From Bailinhaonella thermotolerans (GTDB taxonomy: Bacteria > Actinomycetota > Actinomycetes > Streptosporangiales > Streptosporangiaceae), in assembly GCF_003594875.1 (NCBI RefSeq), contig NZ_QZEY01000001.1, positions 1-64,000 on the forward strand: 64,000 nucleotides of DNA. Direction: 5' to 3'. Position numbers and translations under genes: made by a program. How positions within the stretch are numbered: position 1 is the first letter of the stretch; every line of letters starts with the position of its first letter. The notes beneath the pieces were generated by a model. That model searched no databases. It was not told where the DNA came from and worked only from the letters and a program-made list of their open reading frames with translations. Positions 1 through 7,652 of this stretch are shown here, one piece after another.

Positions 1-55
1 CAGACCATCACAACCCGACCACCAGATCCACATCCACCGATCCACAAAACACGCC

Positions 56-337
56 CTAGGCGGTGAAGCGCGCCACCCAGTCCGCGAGGGCCGGGACCGC
101 GCCCGTCTCCAGGCTGAGTTCCTCTCCCGAGCGCCCGAGGCCGGGGAGGTCGACCGCGATGGGCCGCAGCCCCGCCGCGCCCAGACGGTCCATCACGGGG
201 AGCCACACCCGGCTCCAGTAGGTGCCGTGCAGCAGGAGCACGGCCGGGCCGTCCCCCTCCACCGTCAGAACGCTGGCCGGCTCGCCGTCGACCTGGACCT
301 CGGTACGCAGCACCGCCGAATCGATGATCTCGCTCAT
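56..337 (-). pseudogene. Truncated alpha/beta hydrolase (N-terminal fragment)
   Basis: This is a 93-residue remnant. It has the first part of an alpha/beta-hydrolase fold: a strand, the oxyanion motif LLLHGTYWSR, then PIAVDLPGLGRSGEE. It ends in TAG at 56-58 right after ALADWVARFTA. An intact family member is about 250-300 residues and would continue to the nucleophile elbow (GxSxG), the acid and the histidine, all absent here. The start is taken at the ATG whose first base is 337 (MSEII), because the upstream in-frame extension reads into the divergent regulator remnant. Bases 1-55 beyond the stop are visibly less GC-rich and show no continuation of the gene. It is almost certainly non-functional. 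It sits divergently to the broken GlxA-type regulator. Confidence 0.75.
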
Positions 338-409
338 GAGCCCACCGTGGCCGAGGCCGGACACCCCGGGGCGAGAGTCAAGAATTACACCCCCCGGTAC
401 ATTCTTGCC

Positions 410-1019
410 ATGTCGCTTCACCGCGTGGTGGCCCTGCTCACCCCGCCGCAATCGCCCTTCGAGCTGGCCTGTGCCTCCGGCGAGACGGGCTCGTCGGGAG
501 GCTGCCGGCCGGGGACGATCACGGTGTCCGCCTCCCGCAGCGCCGGCAGCCCCGCCTCGACGAACATCGCGTAGCCGGCGCCGGTCGCGTCGTCGAGGCG
601 CTGCGGGCCGCCCACCGGCGCGGGGCCAGGACCGTCGCGATCTGCACGGGGGCGTTCGTCCTGGCCCAGGCCGGACTGCTCGACGGCCGCCGTGCCACCA
701 CCCACTGGCGCAGCGCCGCCCGGTTCGCCGCCGCCTTCCCGGGGGTGCGCCTAAATCCGGACGACCTCGCCGAACGCGCCGGCCTGTCCAGCCGGACCCT
801 CGCCCGGCGGTTCGCCGAACAGCTCGGCATCACCCCGGGGCAGTGGCTGCTCGGCAAGCGCCTGGACGCGGCCCGGATCCTGCTGGAGCAGACGGACCTG
901 CCGGTGGAGGCCATCGCCACCCGGGTCGGGCTCGTCTCGGCGGTCAACCTGCGCCGCGTTTCCGGGCGCATCTCGGCACCACGCCCAGCGCCTACCGGCG
1001 AACCTTCGGCCGGCCCTGA
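410..1019 (+). pseudogene. Wrecked GlxA-family (DJ-1/PfpI + AraC) regulator
   Basis: Pieces of one GlxA-type activator are present in broken order. The N-terminus (MSLHRVVALLTPPQSPFELA) is at 410-475. A block reading ALREADTVIVPG is found on the opposite strand between about 480 and 590. Forward coding resumes at about 591 with GARTVAICTGAFVLAQAG and THWRSAARFAAAFPGVRL. Roughly 90 residues of the amidotransferase-like domain are missing where VRLNPD joins DDLAERAG at about 755. The AraC helix-turn-helix then runs to VNLRR, where a -1 frameshift (about 957-961) moves the last part (FRAHLGTTPSAYRRTFG) to another frame. The gene therefore carries an inversion, at least two deletions and a frameshift. 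The family normally pairs with a divergent target enzyme, here the truncated hydrolase. Confidence 0.8.
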
Positions 1020-1130
1020 CGCCGCGCCGGCCGTGGCAAGGTGGATCGGTAGGGTGGATCGGCAAGGCGCCGCGCGAGAGCCGCGTGTCACCGGGATGAC
1101 CGACCGGATCGACCACAGGAAGGTGCCGGC

Positions 1131-1850
1131 ATGGCCGCTTCCAGGGCGCCCCTGACCCGGGACGGCCTGAGGGTGAAGATCGCCGTACAGCGGGTGCGGC
1201 TGGCGGGCGCGGAGTACCGCGTGATCCGGCCTGCCAGGCCGTTGAAGAACGGGGCCCTTTACCAGGCTCGTGGCCATTACGAGCTGTATGTGGACCGGGC
1301 GGACGGCCGGCGCGTCGGCACCCTGTGGCTGCTCGCGGCGCGCTCGCCGCGCTCGCTGGTCTACCTGCCGATGCGTGCGGCTCCGGCCGTACCTGGTTTC
1401 GATTCGGAAGGCGAGCGGCCGCTGGACCTCGTGCTGGTCCCCCGCGCGATGCAGTTGCGCCCTTCCCGCTGGAAGCGGATCCGGGAGCATCTCAACGCGG
1501 GGAACGCCGCTCGCGAGCTGCGCACCGCCAGTGTGCCCGAGCGCGACCTTCCCGGCCTCGACGCCGGCCGCGTCGTTCCCGGCGACCCGAAGGAGGCGCG
1601 CGGGTTCGTCCTCCGCAAGCACGTCCACGCCGAGACGCTGCTGCTGACGGGCGGGACCGCGGGCTTCCGGGAAGGGGCGAAGGCGATATTCGCCGTCACG
1701 AAGGACGGGCCGCCCGCCGCCGCGACGGGCTTCTACCAACGGGTCGGATGCAACTATCACACGTGCCGGGCCATCTACGACTGGGCGGCTCCTGGCTCCC
1801 GCGACTGGGAACAATTGCACGTGGCGTTCTGCCCGTCCTGGGCGCGATGA
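1131..1850 (+). CDS. Hypothetical protein, 239 aa
   Basis: I do not recognise this protein. It is 239 residues, soluble-looking, with no signal peptide or membrane segment. It is rich in Arg and has the segments YELYVDRADGRRVGTLWLL and FYQRVGCNYHTCRAIYDW near the C-terminus, with two cysteines close together. The ATG at 1131 is preceded by AGGAAGG at a good distance, which supports this start. Upstream there is a direct repeat of GGTGGATCGG around 1041-1063. It lies alone between the regulator remnant and a SnoaL-like gene, so the context gives no function. Confidence 0.6.
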   Translation: MAASRAPLTRDGLRVKIAVQRVRLAGAEYRVIRPARPLKNGALYQARGHYELYVDRADGRRVGTLWLLAARSPRSLVYLPMRAAPAVPGFDSEGERPLDLVLVPRAMQLRPSRWKRIREHLNAGNAARELRTASVPERDLPGLDAGRVVPGDPKEARGFVLRKHVHAETLLLTGGTAGFREGAKAIFAVTKDGPPAAATGFYQRVGCNYHTCRAIYDWAAPGSRDWEQLHVAFCPSWAR

Positions 1851-1988
1851 CGAGGGCGGGCGACGGCTCGACCGCCGAGGCGCCGCCCGGGACGGAGCGA
1901 TGGGGGAGTTCCGTGCCTTCGCGCTCGCCGGGGGCGGTTCCGCCGCCGGGGCTGGCGTCTGGGGCAAGCGTTTGCTTGGCTGTCGGGC

Positions 1989-2408
1989 ATGGGTGAAGCA
2001 CAGGACCGGGCCGAGATCGGGGAGTTGCTGGCGCGGTACGCCTACGCCGTGGACACCGGGCGGTGGGACCTGCTGCGCGAGGTCTTCACGCCGGACGCCA
2101 CGATCGACTACACCTCCTCGGGCGGTCCGCGGGGCGGGCGCGAGGAGGTGGTGGCCTGGCTCGCGAAGGTCCTGCCGGCGTGGCCGGGCCGCCAGCACCT
2201 GATCGGCCAGACGATGGTCGAGGTCACCGGCGACGAGGCCAGGGTCGTCGCGGCCTTCCGGGACACCCTCGCCCCCTCGCGGGAGACCCGGGGCCCGGGC
2301 GGTGTGATCCACGGCGGCGGCTGGTACCACCACCGCCTGCTCCGCACCCCCGAGGGCTGGCGGAGCCGCGACCTGGTGGAGGAGCAGACCTGGCGCGTGA
2401 TGACCTGA
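1989..2408 (+). CDS. SnoaL-like / NTF2-fold protein
   Basis: This 139-residue protein fits the SnoaL-like (NTF2 cone fold) family in length and pattern. It has an N-terminal helix with IGELLARYAYAVDTGRWDLL, then LREVFTPDATIDY, a strand with HLIGQTMVEVTGD and a C-terminal RDLVEEQTWRVM. Members include polyketide cyclases, dehydratases and many uncharacterised ligand-binding proteins, so the substrate cannot be stated. There is no convincing ribosome-binding site before the ATG at 1989. A second, only distantly similar SnoaL-type protein is encoded convergently at 2687-3076. The 278 bases between them hold no gene that I can support. Confidence 0.75.
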   Translation: MGEAQDRAEIGELLARYAYAVDTGRWDLLREVFTPDATIDYTSSGGPRGGREEVVAWLAKVLPAWPGRQHLIGQTMVEVTGDEARVVAAFRDTLAPSRETRGPGGVIHGGGWYHHRLLRTPEGWRSRDLVEEQTWRVMT

Positions 2409-2686
2409 CCGCCCGTATCCGGCGCCGGACTCCTGGGGCCACGGCGAGCCGCCGTCCCGGGTGCTCCCGCGTCACACCCAGGTCCGTGACGTACGGCGCG
2501 CGCGCCCGCGGCTCCGGCCGGGCGGCGGCTCGTCGTGGCGGCGGGAGCTCGCCGGGGTCCGCGCCGGTCAGGCGGCTGAGACGCGGGTCCCACCGGCCTG
2601 CCCCGTGGAGCCGGCGGGGACGGGCCTGGCGCGGGGCGGGACCCGAAAGGGGTCCCGGCCCGCGCCGCCGGGGTGGTGGTGTGTGG

Positions 2687-3076
2687 TCAAGGGGTGAGCT
2701 GGGCCTGGAAGACGGCGCTGTTGAAGTAGGCCCTGGCTTCCCTGATCAGTCCGGTGCCGTCGAGTTCGTAGGTGTTGATCCCCGACCAGTTGACCGGCTT
2801 GCCGGTCGTGCTGATCGCCGCGCCGCGCCAGGCGACGGCCACCTGGTCGCCGACGGTGTGCGCCTCGTACGGGGTCAGGCCCAGGAAGGGGTGGAAGCCG
2901 GGCACGACCGAGGCGATGAAGGCGCGGATGGCGGCGCGGCCGACGAGAGGCGGCCGGCCGACCGGATCGTGGAAGACGCCGTCGGCGGCGAAGGCGCCGG
3001 CCCAGGCGTCGATGTCGCCGGACTGGGAGGCGGTGAAGAACCGCGTCACCGAGGCGGGCATCGCGGGGAAGGTCAT
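2687..3076 (-). CDS. SnoaL-like nuclear transport factor 2 family protein
   Basis: A 129-residue NTF2-fold protein of the ketosteroid-isomerase/SnoaL type. An N-terminal helix (MPASVTRFFTASQSGDIDAW) is followed by FAADGVFHDPVGRPPLVG, the usual first strand with an Asp/His pair, and GINTYELDGTGLIREARAYF near the end. Start at the ATG (first base 3076), with AGGAGT just upstream on the minus strand. It lies 46 bp downstream of the MFS exporter gene on the same strand, so the two probably form an operon controlled by the divergent TetR repressor at 4463. Such a pairing could couple modification or binding of a compound with its export, but the ligand is unknown. Confidence 0.75.
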   Translation of the reverse strand: MTFPAMPASVTRFFTASQSGDIDAWAGAFAADGVFHDPVGRPPLVGRAAIRAFIASVVPGFHPFLGLTPYEAHTVGDQVAVAWRGAAISTTGKPVNWSGINTYELDGTGLIREARAYFNSAVFQAQLTP

Positions 3077-3122
3077 GAGGACTCCTGTTCTTTGCCTGGT
3101 TGTGAGAGGAGGGTGAGCGGGG

Positions 3123-4370
3123 TCAGGCCGGTTGGGGCCGGTGGCGCCGGTCGTGGCGGCGGATGGCGGGCAGGACCAGCAGCGCGGCCCCGGCCAGCAG
3201 CGCCTGGAGCGCGCACACCCCGGGCCAGCCGTAGGCGCCGTAGCAGGCGGCGGCCAGGGCGGCGCACACCGCGCCGCTGAGGAAGACGGCGACCATGTAG
3301 ACGGTGTTGGCACGGCTGCGGGCCTGGGGCAGGTGGGTGAGCACGCGGGCCTGGTTGGCGGTCTGACTCCACTGCACCGCGACGTTCACCAGCACGATCG
3401 CGGCGATCATCACAGGGAGCCAGGTACGGCCCAGGGCGTAGGCGCCGGCCGATCCCAGCATCAGCACGGCGGCGGCGGCCATGATCGGCGAGGGGCCGTG
3501 GCGGTCGATGACGCGGCCCGCCCCGGGGGCTGCCGCCGCCCCGGCCAGCCCGAGCAGCCCGAACAGCCCGGCCTGGGCGCTGCTGAAGTGGTAGGGGGCG
3601 TGGGTCAGGGCCAGGACCAGGGTGGTCCAGGTGGCGTTGAAGGCCCCGAACAGCGCGCCGTGCAGCAGACAGGACTGGCGCAGCGCTGGGTGGTCGCGCA
3701 GTAGTCCCGGCAGCGAGGCCAGCAGCCGCCCGTAGCCGATCCGGCCGGTGCGGGCGGCCTCGCGCGGCAGCAGGCACACCGTGGCCAGGCCCGCCAGGGC
3801 GGTCAGCCCGGCGGCCAGCAGGTAGGCCGCGCGCCAGCCCAGTGCCTGCCCGACGACCCCGCCGACGACGCGGGAGCCGATCATGCCGGTCATCACCCCG
3901 ATCTGGACGTTGGCCACCACGGCCGCGCGCCGCGCCGGCGGGGCGAGTTCGGCGGCCAGCGGCACCAGCACCTGCGGGATCACCGTCACCGCGCCGACCA
4001 GGGCGGCGGTGGCGGCCAGCGCCGACAGCCCGGGGGCGGCCGCCGCCAGCAGCAGCGCCGCGACGGTCGCGGCCAGCAGCACCGCCAGCAGCGGGCGGCG
4101 TCGCCGCACGTCCCCCAGGGGCACCAGCAGTGAGATCCCGGCGGCGTAGCCGAACTGGGCGCAGGTCACCACGATGCCCGCTGACGCGGCGGGCACCCCC
4201 AGGTCGCGGGCGAACAGGTCCAGCAGCGGCTGGGCCAGGTAGACGTTGGCGACGGTGGCGCCGCAGCACACCGCCATCACCACGAACAACAGCGGACGCG
4301 TCGCGGTGGCGCGCGCCCGGGGAGGCGGGGTCCCTGCGGGGGAGGCCCGCAACGAGCCGGTGATGGGCAC
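3123..4370 (-). CDS. MFS exporter (DHA1-like)
   Basis: An approximately 415-residue major facilitator with about 12 membrane segments. It has the motif-A type loop LVPLGDVRRRRP between helices 2 and 3. The start is placed at GTG 4370: AAGGAGG lies 5 nt before it, whereas the upstream ATG at 4385 has no ribosome-binding site and is itself part of that Shine-Dalgarno stretch. The sequence resembles the family of drug/arabinose-type exporters seen next to TetR regulators. The protein is probably a proton-driven efflux pump in the plasma membrane. Two copies of a 16-bp operator lie between it and the divergent TetR gene, and the SnoaL-like gene follows 46 bp downstream. Confidence 0.85.
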   Translation of the reverse strand: MPITGSLRASPAGTPPPRARATATRPLLFVVMAVCCGATVANVYLAQPLLDLFARDLGVPAASAGIVVTCAQFGYAAGISLLVPLGDVRRRRPLLAVLLAATVAALLLAAAAPGLSALAATAALVGAVTVIPQVLVPLAAELAPPARRAAVVANVQIGVMTGMIGSRVVGGVVGQALGWRAAYLLAAGLTALAGLATVCLLPREAARTGRIGYGRLLASLPGLLRDHPALRQSCLLHGALFGAFNATWTTLVLALTHAPYHFSSAQAGLFGLLGLAGAAAAPGAGRVIDRHGPSPIMAAAAVLMLGSAGAYALGRTWLPVMIAAIVLVNVAVQWSQTANQARVLTHLPQARSRANTVYMVAVFLSGAVCAALAAACYGAYGWPGVCALQALLAGAALLVLPAIRRHDRRHRPQPA

Positions 4371-4387
4371 CGAGCCCTCCTTCATCG

Positions 4388-4451
4388 AACGAACTGGTTG
4401 GTTCGAAATGTAGACGGCGATGTGCGGCGCGGTCAAACGAACCGGTTCGTT
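4388..4451. promoter_or_regulatory. Two TetR operators between MFS and TetR genes
   Basis: Site 2 (4436-4451) is the perfect 16-bp palindrome AACGAACCGGTTCGTT. Site 1 (4388-4403) is AACGAACTGGTTGGTT and matches it at 14 of 16 positions. Centres are 48 bp apart. Site 2 abuts TACCCT at 4451-4456, a -10 hexamer at exactly -12 to -7 of the TetR ATG, so binding would block the regulator's own leaderless promoter. Site 1 sits just ahead of the exporter start. Operator assignment is inferred from symmetry, duplication and position. Confidence 0.75.
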
Positions 4452-4462
4452 ACCCTGGGGGC

Positions 4463-5020
4463 ATGGCCTACGACTCCACGGCGACCAAGGAACGCATCCT
4501 GGCGGCGGCGACCGCGGAGTTCGCCGCGCACGGCGTGGCCGGTGCGCGCGTGGACCGCATCGCCGCCGCGGCCAAAGCCAACAAGCGCGCCATCTATGAC
4601 TACTTCGGCGACAAGAACGCCCTGTTCGCCGCCGTGCTGGAACATCTGATGGCCGAACTGGCCCGGGCCGTTCCGCCCCGCGAGGAGGACCTGCCCGCCT
4701 ACGCCGAGCGGCTGTTCGACTACCACCGCGCCCACCCCGAGGCGCTTCGGCTGCTGCTGTGGGAAGCCCTGGAGCTCGGCGACCTGCCCGTCCCGGCGGA
4801 GGAAGCCCGCACCCAGCACTATCAGGACAAGCTCCGCGCCGCCGGCGGCGGCGACGACGCCGAGCGGGACCGGCTGTTCCTGGTCATGGGGATGATCGGC
4901 TGGAGCCTGGCCATGCCCCAGCTCCGCCGCATGATCCTCGGCCCCGGGCACGACCTGGACGACCTGCGCCAGGCCATCGCCCGCGCCGCCCGCGCGCTGC
5001 CCCGGGAACCCGAGGTGTGA
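4463..5020 (+). CDS. TetR family repressor
   Basis: A 185-residue TetR regulator. The N-terminal helix-turn-helix covers about residues 8-54 (TKERILAAATAEFAAHGVAGARVDRIAAAAK, then KRAIYDYFGDKNALF). The C-terminal ligand-binding domain is about 130 residues and resembles TetR_C proteins that sense small hydrophobic compounds. The ATG at 4463 has no Shine-Dalgarno sequence. TACCCT at 4451-4456 is correctly placed for a leaderless transcript starting at the ATG. It is divergent from the MFS exporter and shares a duplicated palindromic operator with it, so it most likely represses both itself and the exporter/SnoaL operon. Confidence 0.88.
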   Translation: MAYDSTATKERILAAATAEFAAHGVAGARVDRIAAAAKANKRAIYDYFGDKNALFAAVLEHLMAELARAVPPREEDLPAYAERLFDYHRAHPEALRLLLWEALELGDLPVPAEEARTQHYQDKLRAAGGGDDAERDRLFLVMGMIGWSLAMPQLRRMILGPGHDLDDLRQAIARAARALPREPEV

Positions 5021-5254
5021 CCGGCCCGCCGCGCTGGACCCGAAGCGGCCTGGACCGCCCCGCCTCCGGCTCGCCCGCGTTGGGGAGGGACCCTCTTCGC
5101 CGGGCCGCGTGGCGGCTCGCCGTGGCTCCAGCGGTCCGGGGCCTCTTCGGATCCATCTCCCTGAACGGGGCGTATGTGCCGTAGGTTGCAGGAGGTGTGA
5201 TCGGTACGGCGCCGCCGGGGTGCCGCCGGGGCTCCCGGTGAGGGATGAGGGCCG

Positions 5255-5788
5255 ATGTTGACGGAGTTCCTGCGGGACCAGTGCTTCACGACGGCGTGGT
5301 TCGGGCTGATGGCGTTCGTGTGGTTCGGGTGGGCGCAGGAGGATCCGCCCCCGCGCCGGCGGGTCTGGCTCGGGGCCGGATCGGTGCTCGGCGTCGTGGT
5401 GGCGGTGGGCTTCGGGGTGCTGACCGCGATGAACTGGGACCGGCCCAGCGCGCTGGAGGGCGACTACGGCTGGTTCGGCGCCCTGGTCGCGGCCGAGGTG
5501 GTCGCCGCCGGGGGCGGGTGCCTGGCACTGGCGCGGCGCGGGGCCGGCCGGTGGATGGCGTGGTGGGTGGCGCTGGTGGTGGCCGCGCACTTCTGGCCGC
5601 TGGCGCTGCTGCTGGGCGACGCCGGGGTCGCCGTGGTCGGCGTCGTCCAGGCGATCGCGCTCGTGGCCGTGGTTCCGCGCCTTCGCGGCGGCGCCACGAC
5701 CACCAGCCGGGCGGCCGGCCCGATCATGGGCGGGACCCTGCTGCTGAGCGCCCTGATCGGCGCGCTCCTCACCCTGCCGGCCCTGTGA
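5255..5788 (+). CDS. Small integral membrane protein, unknown
   Basis: A 177-residue protein with five or more predicted membrane segments: an N-terminal TAWFGLMAFVWFGWA, then VLGVVVAVGFGVLTAM, ALVAAEVVAAGGGCLAL, WWVALVVAAHFWPLALLLGD and GTLLLSALIGALLTLPAL. Short charged loops (EDPPPRRR) lie between them. I see no catalytic motif. The N-terminal ATG lies some 10 nt downstream of a GTGAGGG stretch. The gene stands alone; the 234 bp upstream hold no recognisable operator. Function cannot be assigned. Confidence 0.65.
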   Translation: MLTEFLRDQCFTTAWFGLMAFVWFGWAQEDPPPRRRVWLGAGSVLGVVVAVGFGVLTAMNWDRPSALEGDYGWFGALVAAEVVAAGGGCLALARRGAGRWMAWWVALVVAAHFWPLALLLGDAGVAVVGVVQAIALVAVVPRLRGGATTTSRAAGPIMGGTLLLSALIGALLTLPAL

Positions 5789-5926
5789 GGCGTGCCGCCG
5801 AGAAACGTGTCATGAGCCCCGGACGGGCGCGACTGCGGCGCCCGGGCGGGGACTCACGATCGTCGTGATCTTGCGGAATCCATCGCGGTGTGATCGGTCT
5901 TCCGCGCGGTCGTGCGTCTGGGCCGG

Positions 5927-6811
5927 TCAGGCGCGGGCGGTGGTGAAGGCGGCGGCGCCCTCGCGGTCGAGCCAGGTGGCGAAGTCCATCAGGGCCGGGT
6001 GCTCCTTGCGCAGCACGGCGATGTCGGCGTGCCAGCCGCCGCCGTGGTTGGCGAAGTCGTAGCCGGCCACGGCGTCGGCGTCGCGGCCGAGCAGTTCCTC
6101 GCGCGGGATGTGCCGGTAGGTGATGGGTCGTCCCAGCGCCCGTTCCATGGCCCGGGCGATCTGCGGCATGGTCAGCTCGTCTCCGGCCAGCTCTATCGTC
6201 CGGCCGGCGTACTCGGACGGGCGGGTGAAGGCCAGCGTGGCGAACGCGCCGATGTCGGCCGCCGCGATGAGCTGGACCGGCACGTGCGGCAGGAAAACGT
6301 CGGCCAGGACGCCGTCGCGCACGCCCATCTGCGGATGGACCTGGTTCTCCATGAACCGGACCGGCCGCAGCGCGGTCAGCGGCAGGCCCAGGTCGCGGGC
6401 GTACCGCTCCAACGTGTGCTTGGTCTGCCAGCGCGTGATGCCGTGCGGGGCGTCGGCCGCGCCGACGGAGGCGTACACGAAGCTGCGGACGCCGGCCGCC
6501 GCGGCGGCGTCGGCGACGTTGCGGCCGTAGCGGAGCTCGTCGTCGAGGGTGAAGCCGGGCGGCACGCCGGGGTAACCGAGGGTCGGCTGGACGCTGAAGA
6601 CGCCGTCGACGCCGCGGGTGGCCGCGTCGAGCGAGGCGCGGTCGCCCATGTCGCCGCGGACCGGCTCGGCCCCGGCGGCGGCGAGCGCCCGGGCGGCGGG
6701 GCCGGCGGGGTCGCGGACGAGGGCGCGGACCCGATGCCCGGCGGCCAGCAGACCGCGGGCCGTGGCGCTGCCCTGGGTGCCGGTGGCGCCGGTCACGAGA
6801 ATGGTCATCAT
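5927..6811 (-). CDS. NmrA-like NAD(P)-binding protein
   Basis: A 294-residue atypical short-chain dehydrogenase of the NmrA/HSCARG group. The N-terminal dinucleotide-binding motif is ILVTGATGTQGSATARGLL (GxxGxxG). RALVRDP and VRGDMGDRASLDAA follow, then FVYASVGAADA at the position of the catalytic Ser/Tyr, but without a canonical YxxxK. Such proteins bind NADP(H) and act as redox sensors or reductases. The ATG (first base 6811) is preceded by GGAGGAAAC on the minus strand. It is divergent from a TetR gene whose operator pair lies between them, so it is the probable target of that repressor. Confidence 0.85.
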   Translation of the reverse strand: MMTILVTGATGTQGSATARGLLAAGHRVRALVRDPAGPAARALAAAGAEPVRGDMGDRASLDAATRGVDGVFSVQPTLGYPGVPPGFTLDDELRYGRNVADAAAAAGVRSFVYASVGAADAPHGITRWQTKHTLERYARDLGLPLTALRPVRFMENQVHPQMGVRDGVLADVFLPHVPVQLIAAADIGAFATLAFTRPSEYAGRTIELAGDELTMPQIARAMERALGRPITYRHIPREELLGRDADAVAGYDFANHGGGWHADIAVLRKEHPALMDFATWLDREGAAAFTTARA

Positions 6812-6970
6812 GTTTCCTCCCGGTGGCGGGTGTCGAGAACGCGGTCAGGAAATGCGCGGGTGAGGGGCACGGCCGAAGCCCAGGTCGTCGACCGGGCGGC
6901 GCTGCCACGGCCGCCGGGCCAGGGCGTGGGCGAGCCGCCGGGCAAGGCGCGGCGCGACCACCCCCTCTAA

Positions 6971-7020
6971 ACGGGGACTCTCCCCGGTTATGTCGGGTAC
7001 GATACGGGGACAGTCCCCGT
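6971..7020. promoter_or_regulatory. Paired TetR operators (NmrA/TetR intergenic)
   Basis: Positions 7004-7020 form a perfect palindrome, ACGGGGAC and GTCCCCGT around a central A. Positions 6971-6987 carry ACGGGGACTCTCCCCGG, matching at 14 of 17 positions. Centres are 33 bp apart, about three helical turns, which suggests two dimers on one face of the DNA. They lie upstream of both divergent genes. Regulation by the adjacent TetR protein is inferred. Confidence 0.7.
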
Positions 7021-7042
7021 TTACGCAATTCCTGGAGGCGAC

Positions 7043-7585
7043 ATGCGGGCCGACGCCCGGCGCAACCACGACCGACTGGTGGCCTGTGCTCGGGACGCCT
7101 TCGCCGAGCTGGGGGCCGATGCGCCGCTGGACGAGATCGCACAGCGGGCGGGCGTCGGCAACGCCACGCTCTACCGGCACTTCCCCACCCGGCAGGCGCT
7201 GCTGGAGGCGGTCTTCCGCGACCACATCGACGCTCTGTGCCGCCAGGCCGAAGACCTGATGTCCGCGCCGTCGCCGGGCGCGGCGCTGAAGGAGTGGCTG
7301 GGCGCGGTGATCGCGCAGGGCAGCACGGAGCGCGGGCTGGCCGCATCGCTGCTGGCGGCGCTCGGTCAGGACGGCTCGTCGTGCCGCGCGGCGGTGTTCG
7401 GGGCGGCACGGGCGCTGCTGGCGCGGGCGCAGGAAGCGGGCGACGTCCGGGCGGGTGTATCGGTTGAGCAGATGTTCAAGCTGGTGAACGCCATCGCGCT
7501 GGCCACCGAGACGGAGCCGGACGCGGCGGGGCAGGCGGCCGCCCTGCTCGATCTGATCTTCCACGGTCTGACCCCACGCCCCTGA
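7043..7585 (+). CDS. TetR family repressor
   Basis: A 180-residue TetR protein. The HTH region is DRLVACARDAFAELGADAPLDEIAQRAGVGNATLYRHFPTRQALLEAVF split across residues about 9-58, with the hallmark TLYRHFPTRQ. The C-terminal domain resembles the SbtR-like group. The start ATG is preceded by GGAGG at 7 nt. It lies divergent from the NmrA-like gene with a duplicated palindrome in between. It is likely an autoregulated repressor of that oxidoreductase. The protein resembles the TetR encoded at 31083, which shares GNxTLYRHFPTRQALLEA, so the two are probably paralogues. Confidence 0.88.
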   Translation: MRADARRNHDRLVACARDAFAELGADAPLDEIAQRAGVGNATLYRHFPTRQALLEAVFRDHIDALCRQAEDLMSAPSPGAALKEWLGAVIAQGSTERGLAASLLAALGQDGSSCRAAVFGAARALLARAQEAGDVRAGVSVEQMFKLVNAIALATETEPDAAGQAAALLDLIFHGLTPRP

Positions 7586-7652
7586 GCGGCCGGTGCCGGC
7601 GGTCTCGTCCCGCGCGGCCGCGGCGGCGCGGGGCGGTGGCGGCCGGGCGGGG

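Noticed and set aside
1-55. Possible mobile-element edge at the left border
   Set aside because: The segment is less GC-rich than what follows and the hydrolase ends abruptly next to it, but 55 bases are too few to identify any element.
4371-4436. Longer N-terminus for the MFS exporter
   Set aside because: It would be translated from within the operator region without a ribosome-binding site, whereas GTG 4370 has AAGGAGG at the right distance.
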